Positions 1 through 5,998 of a stretch of DNA of 8,481 bases are shown here, in pieces. Position 1 is the stretch's first letter, and the number at the start of each line of letters is the position of its first letter. The position numbers and the translations under genes were made by a program. The notes under the pieces were generated by a model. It was not told where the DNA came from. It saw only the letters and a list, made by a program, of their open reading frames with translations, and made no database searches. This DNA is from an uncultured Oscillospiraceae bacterium (lineage in GTDB: Bacteria; Bacillota; Clostridia; Oscillospirales; Ruminococcaceae): contig CANNTZ010000084.1 of the NCBI GenBank assembly GCA_947522735.1, positions 1 to 8,481 on the forward strand, given 5' to 3'.

Positions 1-2
1 TC

Positions 3-335
3 ACCCCAACCTTTAACCCGGATTACGAGCTGATCGTCGCCATTACCAACGGCGGCACGACCGACATTGTCATGGACGCGGCCAGAAAGGCGGGAGCGCG
101 CGGAGGCACGGTCATCCACGGCAAGGGCACCGGAGAGAAGGGAGCCGGCAAATTCTTCAAGGTGTCAATAGCCAGCGAGCGCGAGGTCGTGCTCATCGTG
201 GCGGACGCCGGACAGAAGGCGGAGATAATGAAGTCCATCCTCGTCAACGCAGGCCCGGACAGTCCCGCGGGAAGCATCGTATTCTCTCTTCCCGTCAACG
301 AGGTTGCGGGAATAAAGCCCTTCGGCGAGGAATAA
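3..335 (+). CDS. P-II-like nitrogen regulator family protein (5' end cut off)
   Basis: The window opens inside this reading frame; 110 residues and the TAA stop are visible. The pattern YELIVAITNGG, then an Ala/Gly-rich helix with GARGGTVIHGKGTG, then a strand block EVVLIVADAG and a last strand IVFSLPVNEVAGI matches the ferredoxin-like fold of P-II-like proteins. These are trimeric sensors that usually bind nucleotides and act on a membrane transporter or enzyme. The region between GGTV and FFKVS (visible residues 35-55) is much shorter than the T-loop of classical GlnB/GlnK and has no uridylylated Tyr. That fits the divergent P-II group often found beside DUF1538 membrane proteins in Clostridia. 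Family members are about 105-120 residues, so only a few N-terminal residues should be missing. The transport partner, if any, would lie upstream and is not seen. Family assignment is fairly sure; the ligand and target are unknown. Confidence 0.82.
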   Translation, partial: TPTFNPDYELIVAITNGGTTDIVMDAARKAGARGGTVIHGKGTGEKGAGKFFKVSIASEREVVLIVADAGQKAEIMKSILVNAGPDSPAGSIVFSLPVNEVAGIKPFGEE

Positions 336-336
336 C

Positions 337-371
337 GCCGCCGGGCAACGCCGAGATATAAGCCCGCCGGC
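337..371 (+). terminator. GC-rich hairpin right after the P-II-like gene
   Basis: GCCGCCGGGC (337-346) pairs with GCCCGCCGGC (362-371) over 10 positions with one C:C mismatch and a 15-nt loop. It begins just after the stop codon. A second, weaker structure follows: GGCTCC 374-379 with GGAGCC 410-415, enclosing ACGC/GCGT at 386-389 and 397-400. Neither is followed by a T-run, so this is at best a weak or factor-assisted terminator, or a structure that protects the 3' end. Confidence 0.35.
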
Positions 372-504
372 AGGGCTCCTTGCGCACGCGCTTCATGCGT
401 CTGCTGCGGGGAGCCGATGTTAGCGGCTTTTCGGGCTGAAACACGCGGCTCGGGCATGGCCCCGGGCCTCTTGCCACCGTTTTCCCTTTCCGCTTTTAAT
501 ATGA

Positions 505-557
505 GCCGCCCTCCTGTCCGGAACAGCAGCTACGCGTGTTACGGACAGGAGGGCGGC
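505..557. repeat. Perfect 16-bp inverted repeat / long hairpin
   Basis: GCCGCCCTCCTGTCCG (505-520) is exactly mirrored by CGGACAGGAGGGCGGC (542-557). Inside the 21-nt spacer a further 4 bp (AACA 522-525 with TGTT 537-540) can pair, so a hairpin of about 20 bp is possible. It lies 27 bp past the stop of the minus-strand HTH gene and about 170 bp past the P-II-like gene, so it may separate the two converging genes. Neither strand has a T-run directly after the stem, so ordinary intrinsic termination is uncertain. It could instead be a dispersed palindromic repeat. Confidence 0.6.
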
Positions 558-583
558 GCCGTGCTGCGCAACGTCCGGAGAGG

Positions 584-853
584 TTAATTGCACAGGAGCC
601 CGTCGCTTGCGTCCGCTGTCATGCCGGCGAGTGCTGCCCGGCGCCGCGAAAGGTCGCGGAGGGTGGAGCCGATGCAACGGCGGCGGCGCTCGGCGAATTG
701 CGGCATCGAGACGTCAAACAGATCGGCGATCATGGGGGCGATGGTGTTCTCGCGGATGTAGAGCTGATATAGCTGCGCGTCGGTGAGAGCCTCAAAGGAG
801 AGCTTTTCGCCGGAGCTTTTGCGTGCCTTGAGCTGATAATAAAGAGTTCTCAT
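584..853 (-). CDS. Small helix-turn-helix protein (hypothetical)
   Basis: This frame encodes 89 residues. The ATG is preceded by an AAAGGACGG ribosome site about 10 nt upstream on the minus strand, and a TATAAT -10 box lies further up, so I take it as real. Residues 24-58 (LTDAQLYQLYIRENTI, then APMIADLFDVSMPQF, then ERRRR) look like a short helix-turn-helix. This is similar in style to small clostridial proteins in which an aspartate-rich first helix is followed by an 'IA-LF/YGVS' recognition unit and a basic stretch. The C-terminal 30 residues are Arg/Ala-rich and look unstructured. No enzyme motif, membrane segment or signal peptide is seen. A palindrome sits over its promoter (929-948), so autorepression is a reasonable inference. 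I do not recognise a named family; DNA binding is inferred from the HTH-like pattern only. Confidence 0.65.
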   Translation of the reverse strand: MRTLYYQLKARKSSGEKLSFEALTDAQLYQLYIRENTIAPMIADLFDVSMPQFAERRRRCIGSTLRDLSRRRAALAGMTADASDGLLCN

Positions 854-913
854 ATGATTGCCGTCCTTTCATGTAGTCGTATTCTATTCGTCCGGGGCTT
901 TCTCTATGTCTGT

Positions 914-942
914 ATTATAACGGAAACACAGTCCAATAAAAC
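914..942 (-). promoter_or_regulatory. Promoter of the small HTH gene
   Basis: On the minus strand a perfect TATAAT -10 box occupies 919-914. At the standard 17-bp spacing the -35 position (942-937) reads GTTTTA, a poor match, which is typical of a promoter that is regulated. The leader to the ATG at 853 would be about 55 nt. Confidence 0.5.
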
Positions 943-948
943 GGACTG
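929..948. promoter_or_regulatory. Operator-like palindrome over the HTH gene promoter
   Basis: CAGTCC (929-934) and GGACTG (943-948) form a perfect 6-bp inverted repeat with an 8-bp AT-rich spacer, and together they cover the -35 position of the minus-strand promoter. This geometry suits a dimeric repressor, possibly the HTH protein itself. A second inverted repeat, AAGGCC (950-955) / GGCCTT (965-970), lies directly beside it. Binding is inferred. Confidence 0.4.
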
Positions 949-1100
949 AAAGGCCAAAGGCGTCGGCCTTGCGGAAAAATCCAAATATATTCAAGCGGAG
1001 AACGGAGGCGGGAGACGACAGGCGTTGCGCCGGGCCTCCGCGCCCGAAAATGTCCTTCCCCCTTAAAGTGGCGCGGCGACGCGAATCTGCTGCGCGAAGA

Positions 1101-1129
1101 TTGACGGCAAAGCACGGACGCGTTATAAT
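1101..1129 (+). promoter_or_regulatory. Near-consensus sigma-A promoter for rnhA leader
   Basis: TTGACG (1101-1106), a 17-bp spacer and a perfect TATAAT (1124-1129) make one of the strongest promoters in the window. Transcription would start near 1136, leaving a leader of about 200 nt before the rnhA ATG at 1334. Confidence 0.75.
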
Positions 1130-1143
1130 ATAAAACGATGGGG

Positions 1144-1171
1144 TGTGTCCCCGAATAACGAGGCACACGCA
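1144..1171 (+). other. Hairpin near the 5' end of the rnhA leader
   Basis: GTGTGTC near 1145-1151 can pair with GGCACAC near 1165-1171 (7 bp with one G-U), about 10 nt after the predicted transcript start. I recognise no riboswitch, T-box or 6S signature in this leader. The hairpin may only stabilise the RNA. Confidence 0.3.
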
Positions 1172-1333
1172 AAGGGAACAGACGGCAATATTTTTGCAGG
1201 ATAATACCCAAAGTAATCAGCAGACGCGATGAGAAAGCCAAACGATGTATAAAATATAGATGATTATACAAACAGTAGAGGATGTGCGCGGACAAGGAGT
1301 CAGGCGCCGTTTTTTCGGGAGGATAACAGAGAG

Positions 1334-1768
1334 ATGAAATGCGTTGAGCTGTATACCGACGGAGCGTGCTCCGGAAATCCGGGACCGGGAGGCTGGGCTG
1401 CGATACTCAAATACGGCGAGTTCCGCAAGGAGCTGTCCGGCGGCTCCGCCGCAACCACCAACAATCGCATGGAGATAACCGGGGCAATCGAAGGGCTGTC
1501 AGCGCTCCGGGAGCCGTGCCGCGTCAAGCTCTATTCCGATTCGCAGTATCTTGTTCGCGCCGTCAACGAGGGCTGGGCGAAGCGCTGGCGCGCGCGCGGC
1601 TGGATGCGAACCAAAACCGATCCCGCGCTCAACAGCGACCTCTGGGAAAAGCTGCTCGCGCTGCTGGACAAGCACGACGTTGAGTTCATATGGGTCAGGG
1701 GGCACAGCGGACATCCGGAAAACGAGCGCTGCGACCGGCTTGCGGTGGCGCAGCGAGACGCGCACTGA
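1334..1768 (+). CDS. rnhA: Ribonuclease HI
   Basis: This 144-residue protein cuts the RNA strand of RNA:DNA hybrids, removing R-loops and helping clear Okazaki primers in the cytoplasm. All catalytic residues are present and fall at almost the same numbers as in E. coli RNase HI: Asp9 (YTDGACSGNPGPGG), Glu47 (TTNNRMEI), Asp69 (LYSDSQYL), His124 (WVRGHSGHPENE) and Asp134 (CDRLA). The basic Trp-rich handle region is also present (WAKRWRARGW, residues 81-90). Length matches the bacterial single-domain enzyme, with no hybrid-binding domain in front. The ATG has a GGGAGG ribosome site at 1317-1322. The gene appears to be its own transcription unit, with a strong promoter far upstream and a different promoter for the next gene. 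Assignment is secure. Confidence 0.97.
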   Translation: MKCVELYTDGACSGNPGPGGWAAILKYGEFRKELSGGSAATTNNRMEITGAIEGLSALREPCRVKLYSDSQYLVRAVNEGWAKRWRARGWMRTKTDPALNSDLWEKLLALLDKHDVEFIWVRGHSGHPENERCDRLAVAQRDAH

Positions 1769-1792
1769 GCGGAGGCTCGACGCGCGCCATTT

Positions 1793-1840
1793 GCCGTCCG
1801 TCGTTCGGCCCGATACCGCATTTGCAGAGAGCGGGACGGC
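1793..1840 (+). terminator. Possible rnhA terminator hairpin
   Basis: GCCGTCC (1793-1799) pairs with GGACGGC (1834-1840) across a 34-nt loop, followed by GTATTTTGG. A second repeat, GTAAGC (1885-1890) / GCTTAC (1904-1909), is followed after 14 nt by a run of T. Either could end the rnhA transcript; neither is textbook. Confidence 0.35.
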
Positions 1841-1894
1841 GTATTTTGGAGTATAAATGCACAAAAAGCAAGAGGTGAACAGCCGTAAGCGCGG

Positions 1895-1903
1895 TTATCC
1901 ACT
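1895..1903 (+). promoter_or_regulatory. Single DnaA-box-like site
   Basis: TTATCCACT differs at one base from the consensus DnaA box TTATCCACA. A lone near-match can occur by chance. It is noted because a cluster of related sites exists at 5805-5902. Confidence 0.25.
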
Positions 1904-1949
1904 GCTTACTGGGAAATGTTTAATTTTTTGTCAATTAAATCGGAAACAC

Positions 1950-1977
1950 TTGATTTTTCTGAAAAATATACTATAAT
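1950..1977 (+). promoter_or_regulatory. Promoter of the nifS-nifU operon
   Basis: TTGATT (1950-1955) and a perfect TATAAT (1972-1977) are separated by 16 bp in an AT-rich stretch, giving a start near 1984 and a leader of about 80 nt to the preferred GTG start. No clear IscR-type palindrome was seen around it. Confidence 0.65.
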
Positions 1978-2064
1978 GGTATTGTTAAAAAGGAAGCGGA
2001 GGCAGTTCTGAGCTTCGGCTTGAAATATACCGATCCGACGCAGCAGAGAAAGGAAGTTTTTATA

Positions 2065-3270
2065 GTGCCCGAACGTTATGTATATGCCGATAACGCCGCG
2101 ACGACGCGGATATCGGACAGGGTGCTCAAGGCGATGATGCCGTGGCTAACCGAAAACTACGGAAATCCCTCGAGCATATATGAGATAGGAAGAAGATCCA
2201 AAATTGCCATTGAGAGCGCACGGGAGAAGGTCGCCGCAGCCATTGGCGCGGATCCCGCCGAGATATACTTCACCGGCTGCGGCTCCGAGGCCGACAACTG
2301 GGCGATAAAGGGGACGCTTGTCCGTCTTGCCAAAAAGGGAAGGAACCACCTCATCACCTCAGCCATAGAGCACCACGCGGTGCTGCACACCGCCGAGGCG
2401 CTGAAGAAGCAGCTTGGCGTCGAGACCACCTATATCGGGGTTGACCGCGACGGACGCGTTTCTCCGCAGGATATCGCCGATGCGATACGTCCGGAGACGG
2501 CGCTCGTCAGCATCATGTTCGCCAATAACGAGATAGGCTCGATTCAGCCAATTGCCGAAATAGCGAGGATATGCCGCGAGCGCGGCGTGCTGTTCCACAC
2601 CGACGCCGTGCAGGCGGTCGGCGCGGTGCCGGTGAACGTGAAGGAGCTTGGAGTAGACATGCTCTCACTCTCCGGCCACAAGCTGCACGCGCCAAAGGGC
2701 GTCGGCGCGCTGTATATCCGCAAGGGCGTTTTCATCGACAACCTCATCGACGGCGGCGCACAGGAGCGCTCCAGACGCGCGGGAACCGAGAACGTCGCGT
2801 CCATCGTCGGGCTGGGCGAGGCCGTGGAATACGCCGCGGCGACGGTGAACGAGCGCATGGAGGCGACCGCAAGGCTGCGCGACCGCATCATCGACGGAAT
2901 TGTCGGCAGGATAGCCCGCTGCCGCCTCAACGGAGGCCGCGAGCACAGGCTGCCGGGCAACGTCAACATCTCGTTTGAGGGCGTCGAGGGCGAATCGCTG
3001 CTGCTGATGCTGGACATGAACGGCATCGCTGCGTCGTCCGGCTCCGCATGCACCTCCGGCTCGCTCGACCCGAGTCACGTGCTGCTGGCGATTGGGCTTC
3101 CCGCCGAGGTTGCGCACGGCTCGCTGAGGCTTTCCATCAACGAGTACAACGACGAGGCGGACGTGGATTATATTCTCGAAAAGCTGCCGCCGGTTATCGA
3201 GCGCCTGCGCTCAATGTCTCCGCTGTGGGAACGGATAATCAGGGAAGAAAAACAAATCACCGATAAATAA
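2065..3270 (+). CDS. nifS: Cysteine desulfurase, NifS/IscS family
   Basis: This PLP enzyme converts L-cysteine to L-alanine and passes the sulfur as a persulfide to the Fe-S scaffold made by the next gene. From the GTG at 2065 the protein has 401 residues, normal for the family. Visible landmarks are the N-terminal YADNAATT, the His pair at 103-104 (IEHHAV) that stacks on PLP, Asp180 and Gln183 (HTDAVQAVG), the PLP lysine Lys206 (SGHKLHAPKG), and the persulfide cysteine Cys329 in the loop SSGSACTSGS. The AAGGAAG ribosome site at 2050-2056 favours GTG 2065. An in-frame TTG at 2020 would add 15 residues unlike the family, but another strong site (GGAGG, 1998-2002) lies further upstream, so the start is not fully settled. 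Only 16 bp separate it from the NifU-like gene, so the two are co-transcribed. Whether it is called NifS or IscS is a matter of naming; no nitrogenase genes are seen. Confidence 0.95.
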   Translation: MPERYVYADNAATTRISDRVLKAMMPWLTENYGNPSSIYEIGRRSKIAIESAREKVAAAIGADPAEIYFTGCGSEADNWAIKGTLVRLAKKGRNHLITSAIEHHAVLHTAEALKKQLGVETTYIGVDRDGRVSPQDIADAIRPETALVSIMFANNEIGSIQPIAEIARICRERGVLFHTDAVQAVGAVPVNVKELGVDMLSLSGHKLHAPKGVGALYIRKGVFIDNLIDGGAQERSRRAGTENVASIVGLGEAVEYAAATVNERMEATARLRDRIIDGIVGRIARCRLNGGREHRLPGNVNISFEGVEGESLLLMLDMNGIAASSGSACTSGSLDPSHVLLAIGLPAEVAHGSLRLSINEYNDEADVDYILEKLPPVIERLRSMSPLWERIIREEKQITDK

Positions 3271-3286
3271 ACTGGAGGACTATCAA

Positions 3287-3718
3287 ATGCTGTATTCTGA
3301 AAAGGTAATGGAGCATTTCGCCAATCCGCGCAATGTCGGCGAAATCCCCGACGCGGACGGCGTTGGAGAGGTCGGCAACGCCAAGTGCGGCGACATTATG
3401 AAGATGTATCTCAAGATTGATAACGGTATCATCACCGACGTCAAGTTCAAGACCTTCGGATGCGGAGCAGCCATCGCGACAAGCTCCATGGCGACCGAAA
3501 TGATAAAGGGCAAGAGCGTGGACGAGGCGCTTAAACTCACCAACAAGGCGGTGATCGAGGCCTTGGACGGGCTTCCCCCCGTCAAGATTCATTGCTCGGT
3601 GCTGGCGGAGCAGGCGGTCAAGGCGGCGCTTGCAGACTACTATAAAAAGAAAGGCATCGAGTGCCCGATAAACAGCGACATCTCCACCTGCAGCGGGGAC
3701 TGCGCCTGCTGCCACTGA
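3287..3718 (+). CDS. nifU: Fe-S cluster scaffold protein, NifU/IscU family, with Cys-rich tail
   Basis: This 143-residue protein is the scaffold on which [2Fe-2S]/[4Fe-4S] clusters are built using sulfur from the desulfurase upstream. It has the IscU-type domain with the three ligand cysteines Cys34 (NAKCGDIM, with Asp36), Cys59 (FGCGAAIATSS) and Cys103 (KIHCSVLAEQA, with His102). It lacks the long insertion before the third cysteine that marks SufU. It also lacks the ferredoxin and Nfu domains of full nitrogen-fixation NifU. The tail after residue 122 carries five extra cysteines (126, 135, 139, 141, 142) ending in CSGDCACCH, which the minimal scaffold does not need. The ATG has a GGAGG site at 3274-3278, 8 nt upstream. 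It is the second gene of the nifS operon and is followed by a strong hairpin. The family call is secure; the role of the tail is unknown. Confidence 0.95.
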   Translation: MLYSEKVMEHFANPRNVGEIPDADGVGEVGNAKCGDIMKMYLKIDNGIITDVKFKTFGCGAAIATSSMATEMIKGKSVDEALKLTNKAVIEALDGLPPVKIHCSVLAEQAVKAALADYYKKKGIECPINSDISTCSGDCACCH

Positions 3719-3748
3719 TCAGGCAAAACAGATTTTAACGGCAAAGCC

Positions 3749-3777
3749 AAACCCCTTTTAGCGATTAAAAGGGGTTT
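3749..3777 (+). terminator. Terminator hairpin after the nifS-nifU operon
   Basis: AAACCCCTTTTA (3749-3760) and TAAAAGGGGTTT (3766-3777) form a perfect 12-bp stem with a 5-nt loop, 30 bp after the nifU stop. The GGGG-TTT edge gives a short U-run on the plus strand, and the symmetric sequence could also work on the other strand. It separates the Fe-S operon from htpG. Confidence 0.75.
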
Positions 3778-3815
3778 AAGCACTATATAAAGCTATCTTG
3801 AAAGGAACGACTGAC

Positions 3816-5666
3816 ATGTCACGCGAAGGACAACTTAAAATAAACTCGGAAAACCTGTTTCCGATAATCAAAAAATGGCTCTATTCCGATAAGGATATCT
3901 TTCTCAGGGAGCTCGTCGCCAACTGCTGCGACGCCATCTCCAAGCGCTGCCGTCTCGCCTCAATCGGCGAGATACCGGAGCTTGAGGAAAAGCCGCGGAT
4001 CGATATCGTGCTGGACAAGGGCGCCGGGACGCTCGCCTTTTCCGATAACGGAATCGGAATGACCGAGGAGGAGGTCGAGAGGTATATAACCCAGATCGCT
4101 TTCTCCGGAGCGAGGGACTTCATCGAGCAGTACAAGGACAAGACCGACGCCGAGGCGGGTATAATCGGCCACTTCGGCCTCGGCTTCTATTCGGCCTATA
4201 TGGTCGCCGGCACAGTCGATATCGACACCCTCTCCTATAAGGAGGGCGCAAAGGCGGTGCACTGGAGCAGCGACGGCGACGCGACCTACGAGATCGGCGA
4301 GGGCAGCCGGGACCGGGTGGGAACCACCGTTACGCTGCACCTTGGCGAGGATGCAAAGGAGTTTCTTGAGGAATGGCGGCTGCGCCAGATAATCCGCCGT
4401 TACTGCGGCTTCATGCCGTACGAGATATACTTCAGCGTCATAGACCCCGAAAAGACAAAAGACATAAAGCCGGAGGACGCCGAAAACGCCGGGGAGGAGA
4501 AAAAGCCGGAGGAAAAGCCGGTCAACGACACCGAGCCGCTCTGGAAGAAATCGCCGAAGGACTGCACAAAAGAGGAATACGAAAAATTCTACCGCGACGT
4601 GTTCAACGACTACAATCCGCCGCTGTTCTGGATCCACCTCAACGTGGACTATCCGTTCAACCTCAAGGGGATACTGTATTTTCCGAAGCAGACGAATACG
4701 ATGGACGTGATGCCGGGCGAGGTCAAGCTCTATTGCAATCAGGTCTATATCGCAGACAACATCAAGGAGGTCGTGCCGGAGTTTCTGCTGCTGCTCAAGG
4801 GCGTCATCGACTGCCCCGAGCTGCCGCTGAACGTCTCCCGCAGCTTTTTGCAGAACGACGGCGACGTCGCGAAGATATCCCGGCACATCACCAAAAAGGT
4901 CGCAGACAAGCTCTGCTCGATGTTCGCCAACAGCCGCGGGGAATACGAGTCCTATTGGGACGATATCGCGCCGTTTATCAAGTTCGGCTGCATACGCGAC
5001 GAGAAATTCTATGAGCGCATGAAAGATGCGCTGCTGTTCAAGGGCACCGACGGCAAATATTACACCCTCTCCGAATATCCCGCGGGCGAGGACAAAAAGG
5101 TGTACTACTCCACCGATCCCGACGTGCAGTCGCAGTATATCAAGCTGCTGACGGCGGCGGGCAAGACGGTTGTGGTGCTCGGTCACGTTATCGATCCCCA
5201 CTTCATCAGCTTCCTTGAATACAATCTCAAGGATTACAAATTCCAGCGCGTCGATTCCGACATCGAGACGCAGGAGGACGGGACGGACGAGGCGGCCGCC
5301 GAGGCCATTGTCTCCGCGGCGAAGCCATATCTCGATGAAAAGCTCACCGTCAGGGCGCAGGCGCTGCCCGACGCCGCAACCCCCGCAGTGCTGCTGCTCT
5401 CCGAGCAGTCCCGCCGCCTGAGGGAGATGGTCAAGCTTTACGGCATGAGCGGCTTCAACCCGCCGGACGACGAATACACCCTGCTCCTCAACAGCTCCAA
5501 CGCCGCGGTGAAGAAGCTGCCGGCGCTCCCGGACGACCGCCGCGAGCTTGTTTGCAGATATATATACGACCTCGCCGCGCTCGCGCACAAAAAGCTGAGC
5601 GCGGAGGAGCTCAACGCCTTCATCGAGCGCAGCGGCAGGCTGCTCGAGATAGTCTCCGGCGACTGA
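3816..5666 (+). CDS. htpG: Molecular chaperone HtpG (bacterial Hsp90)
   Basis: This ATP-dependent, homodimeric cytoplasmic chaperone acts late in protein folding and in stress. From the ATG at 3816 (AAAGGA site 9 nt upstream) it has 616 residues, close to the usual 620-630. The N-terminal GHKL ATPase domain (about 1-210) shows Glu32 and Asn36 in RELVANCCDA, DNGIGMT at 77-83 (Asp77) and the lid glycines in GHFGLGFYSAYMV at 118-130. A charged Lys/Glu-rich linker covers about 211-240. The middle domain starts near PLWKKSPK (241) and carries LPLNVSRSFLQ (336-346), whose Arg342 and Gln346 match the catalytic-loop Arg and Gln of Hsp90. The C-terminal dimerisation domain (about 490-616) is weakly conserved and has no MEEVD tail. 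The sequence is divergent from E. coli HtpG (for example ANCCDA instead of SNASDA). No CIRCE operator is seen upstream and the promoter is unclear. An in-frame TTG at 3798 overlaps the ribosome site and is not the start. Confidence 0.96.
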   Translation: MSREGQLKINSENLFPIIKKWLYSDKDIFLRELVANCCDAISKRCRLASIGEIPELEEKPRIDIVLDKGAGTLAFSDNGIGMTEEEVERYITQIAFSGARDFIEQYKDKTDAEAGIIGHFGLGFYSAYMVAGTVDIDTLSYKEGAKAVHWSSDGDATYEIGEGSRDRVGTTVTLHLGEDAKEFLEEWRLRQIIRRYCGFMPYEIYFSVIDPEKTKDIKPEDAENAGEEKKPEEKPVNDTEPLWKKSPKDCTKEEYEKFYRDVFNDYNPPLFWIHLNVDYPFNLKGILYFPKQTNTMDVMPGEVKLYCNQVYIADNIKEVVPEFLLLLKGVIDCPELPLNVSRSFLQNDGDVAKISRHITKKVADKLCSMFANSRGEYESYWDDIAPFIKFGCIRDEKFYERMKDALLFKGTDGKYYTLSEYPAGEDKKVYYSTDPDVQSQYIKLLTAAGKTVVVLGHVIDPHFISFLEYNLKDYKFQRVDSDIETQEDGTDEAAAEAIVSAAKPYLDEKLTVRAQALPDAATPAVLLLSEQSRRLREMVKLYGMSGFNPPDDEYTLLLNSSNAAVKKLPALPDDRRELVCRYIYDLAALAHKKLSAEELNAFIERSGRLLEIVSGD

Positions 5667-5681
5667 CGGTGATAAACGCCC

Positions 5682-5728
5682 CGCGCCGCACACACGTTAT
5701 GCAAAAGCGTGTGTGCGGCGCGTTTTTT
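5682..5728 (+). terminator. Strong intrinsic terminator of htpG
   Basis: CGCGCCGCACACACG (5682-5696) and its exact complement at 5708-5722 form a 15-bp GC-rich stem with an 11-nt loop, followed at once by six T (5723-5728). It lies 15 bp after the htpG stop. This is the clearest terminator in the window. Confidence 0.95.
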
Positions 5729-5804
5729 CGGATAGTGAGGAATAAAGGCGGGTATAGGCGTTAGGGCACGTGAGATCGATATACAAATTGTTATATAAAC
5801 CGTT

Positions 5805-5902
5805 TTTTCCACACAATCAACTGGTTTTCCACAACGAGGACGCAGTCCGGAATAGCTACGCATGTTGCCGTGATACAGGATATGTTTTCCACATTTTCCA
5901 CA
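5805..5902 (+). promoter_or_regulatory. Cluster of four DnaA-box-type sites
   Basis: TTTTCCACA occurs four times in the same orientation, at 5805-5813, 5825-5833, 5885-5893 and 5894-5902; the last two abut. All fit the relaxed DnaA box TTWTNCACA and differ from TTATCCACA by one base. The first two starts are 20 bp apart, and the third is 60 bp further on. Such clusters occur in replication origins and in DnaA-titrating or reactivating sites. No dnaA, dnaN or rpmH gene is visible, so a titration or regulatory site, or an origin separated from dnaA, are open options. Binding is inferred from the motif only. Confidence 0.5.
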
Positions 5903-5979
5903 TACTTTTCAACCGCAAAGCAGGGCGCCGCTTTACAAATAGTAATATTGCTCTAAATCAGGCGCTTTAGCTTGTGGCA

Positions 5980-5998
5980 ATTCACGATAGACGTGAAT
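5980..5998. repeat. 7-bp inverted repeat, operator-like
   Basis: ATTCACG (5980-5986) and CGTGAAT (5992-5998) form a perfect palindrome with a 5-bp spacer. A T-run begins 11-12 nt later, too far for a normal terminator. It may be an operator ahead of the small gene at 6147, but no matching promoter was found. Confidence 0.35.

Larger units (their letters stand above)
854..1333. other. 480-bp intergenic region between the HTH gene and rnhA
   Basis: This stretch holds the minus-strand promoter and palindromes (914-970), about 130 bp with nothing recognisable (971-1100), a strong plus-strand promoter (1101-1129), and a leader of about 200 nt before rnhA. Minus-strand frames here (for example 884-1168 and 915-1295) have low-complexity, unfamiliar products and no good ribosome site, so I do not call them genes. 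Confidence 0.6.

Noticed and set aside
884..1295. Two overlapping minus-strand frames in the gap before rnhA
   Set aside because: There is no good ribosome site, the products are unfamiliar and low-complexity, and they overlap each other and the strong plus-strand promoter.
1136..1316. 6S RNA or known riboswitch in the rnhA leader
   Set aside because: The two ends do not pair over a long closing stem, and no T-box, c-di-GMP, SAM, TPP or cobalamin core was recognisable by eye.
1282..1326. A 14-codon frame ending at the rnhA ribosome site, possible leader peptide
   Set aside because: Its AGAGG sits directly against the ATG, too close for normal initiation, and the peptide shows no run of regulatory codons.
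3778..3815. CIRCE or other heat-shock operator before htpG
   Set aside because: I looked for TTAGCACTC-N9-GAGTGCTAA and found only a partial GCACT with no mirrored half.
3960..5693. A 577-codon open frame on the minus strand opposite htpG
   Set aside because: It lies antisense to a clearly conserved gene, its product is low in complexity (rich in Val, Leu, Arg) and matches nothing I know, and it crosses the htpG terminator. GC-rich codon use often keeps the antisense frame open.
5770..5970. Plus-strand 66-codon frame across the DnaA-box cluster
   Set aside because: It has a GTG start with no ribosome site, and its repeated Phe/His segments simply translate the TTTTCCACA repeats.
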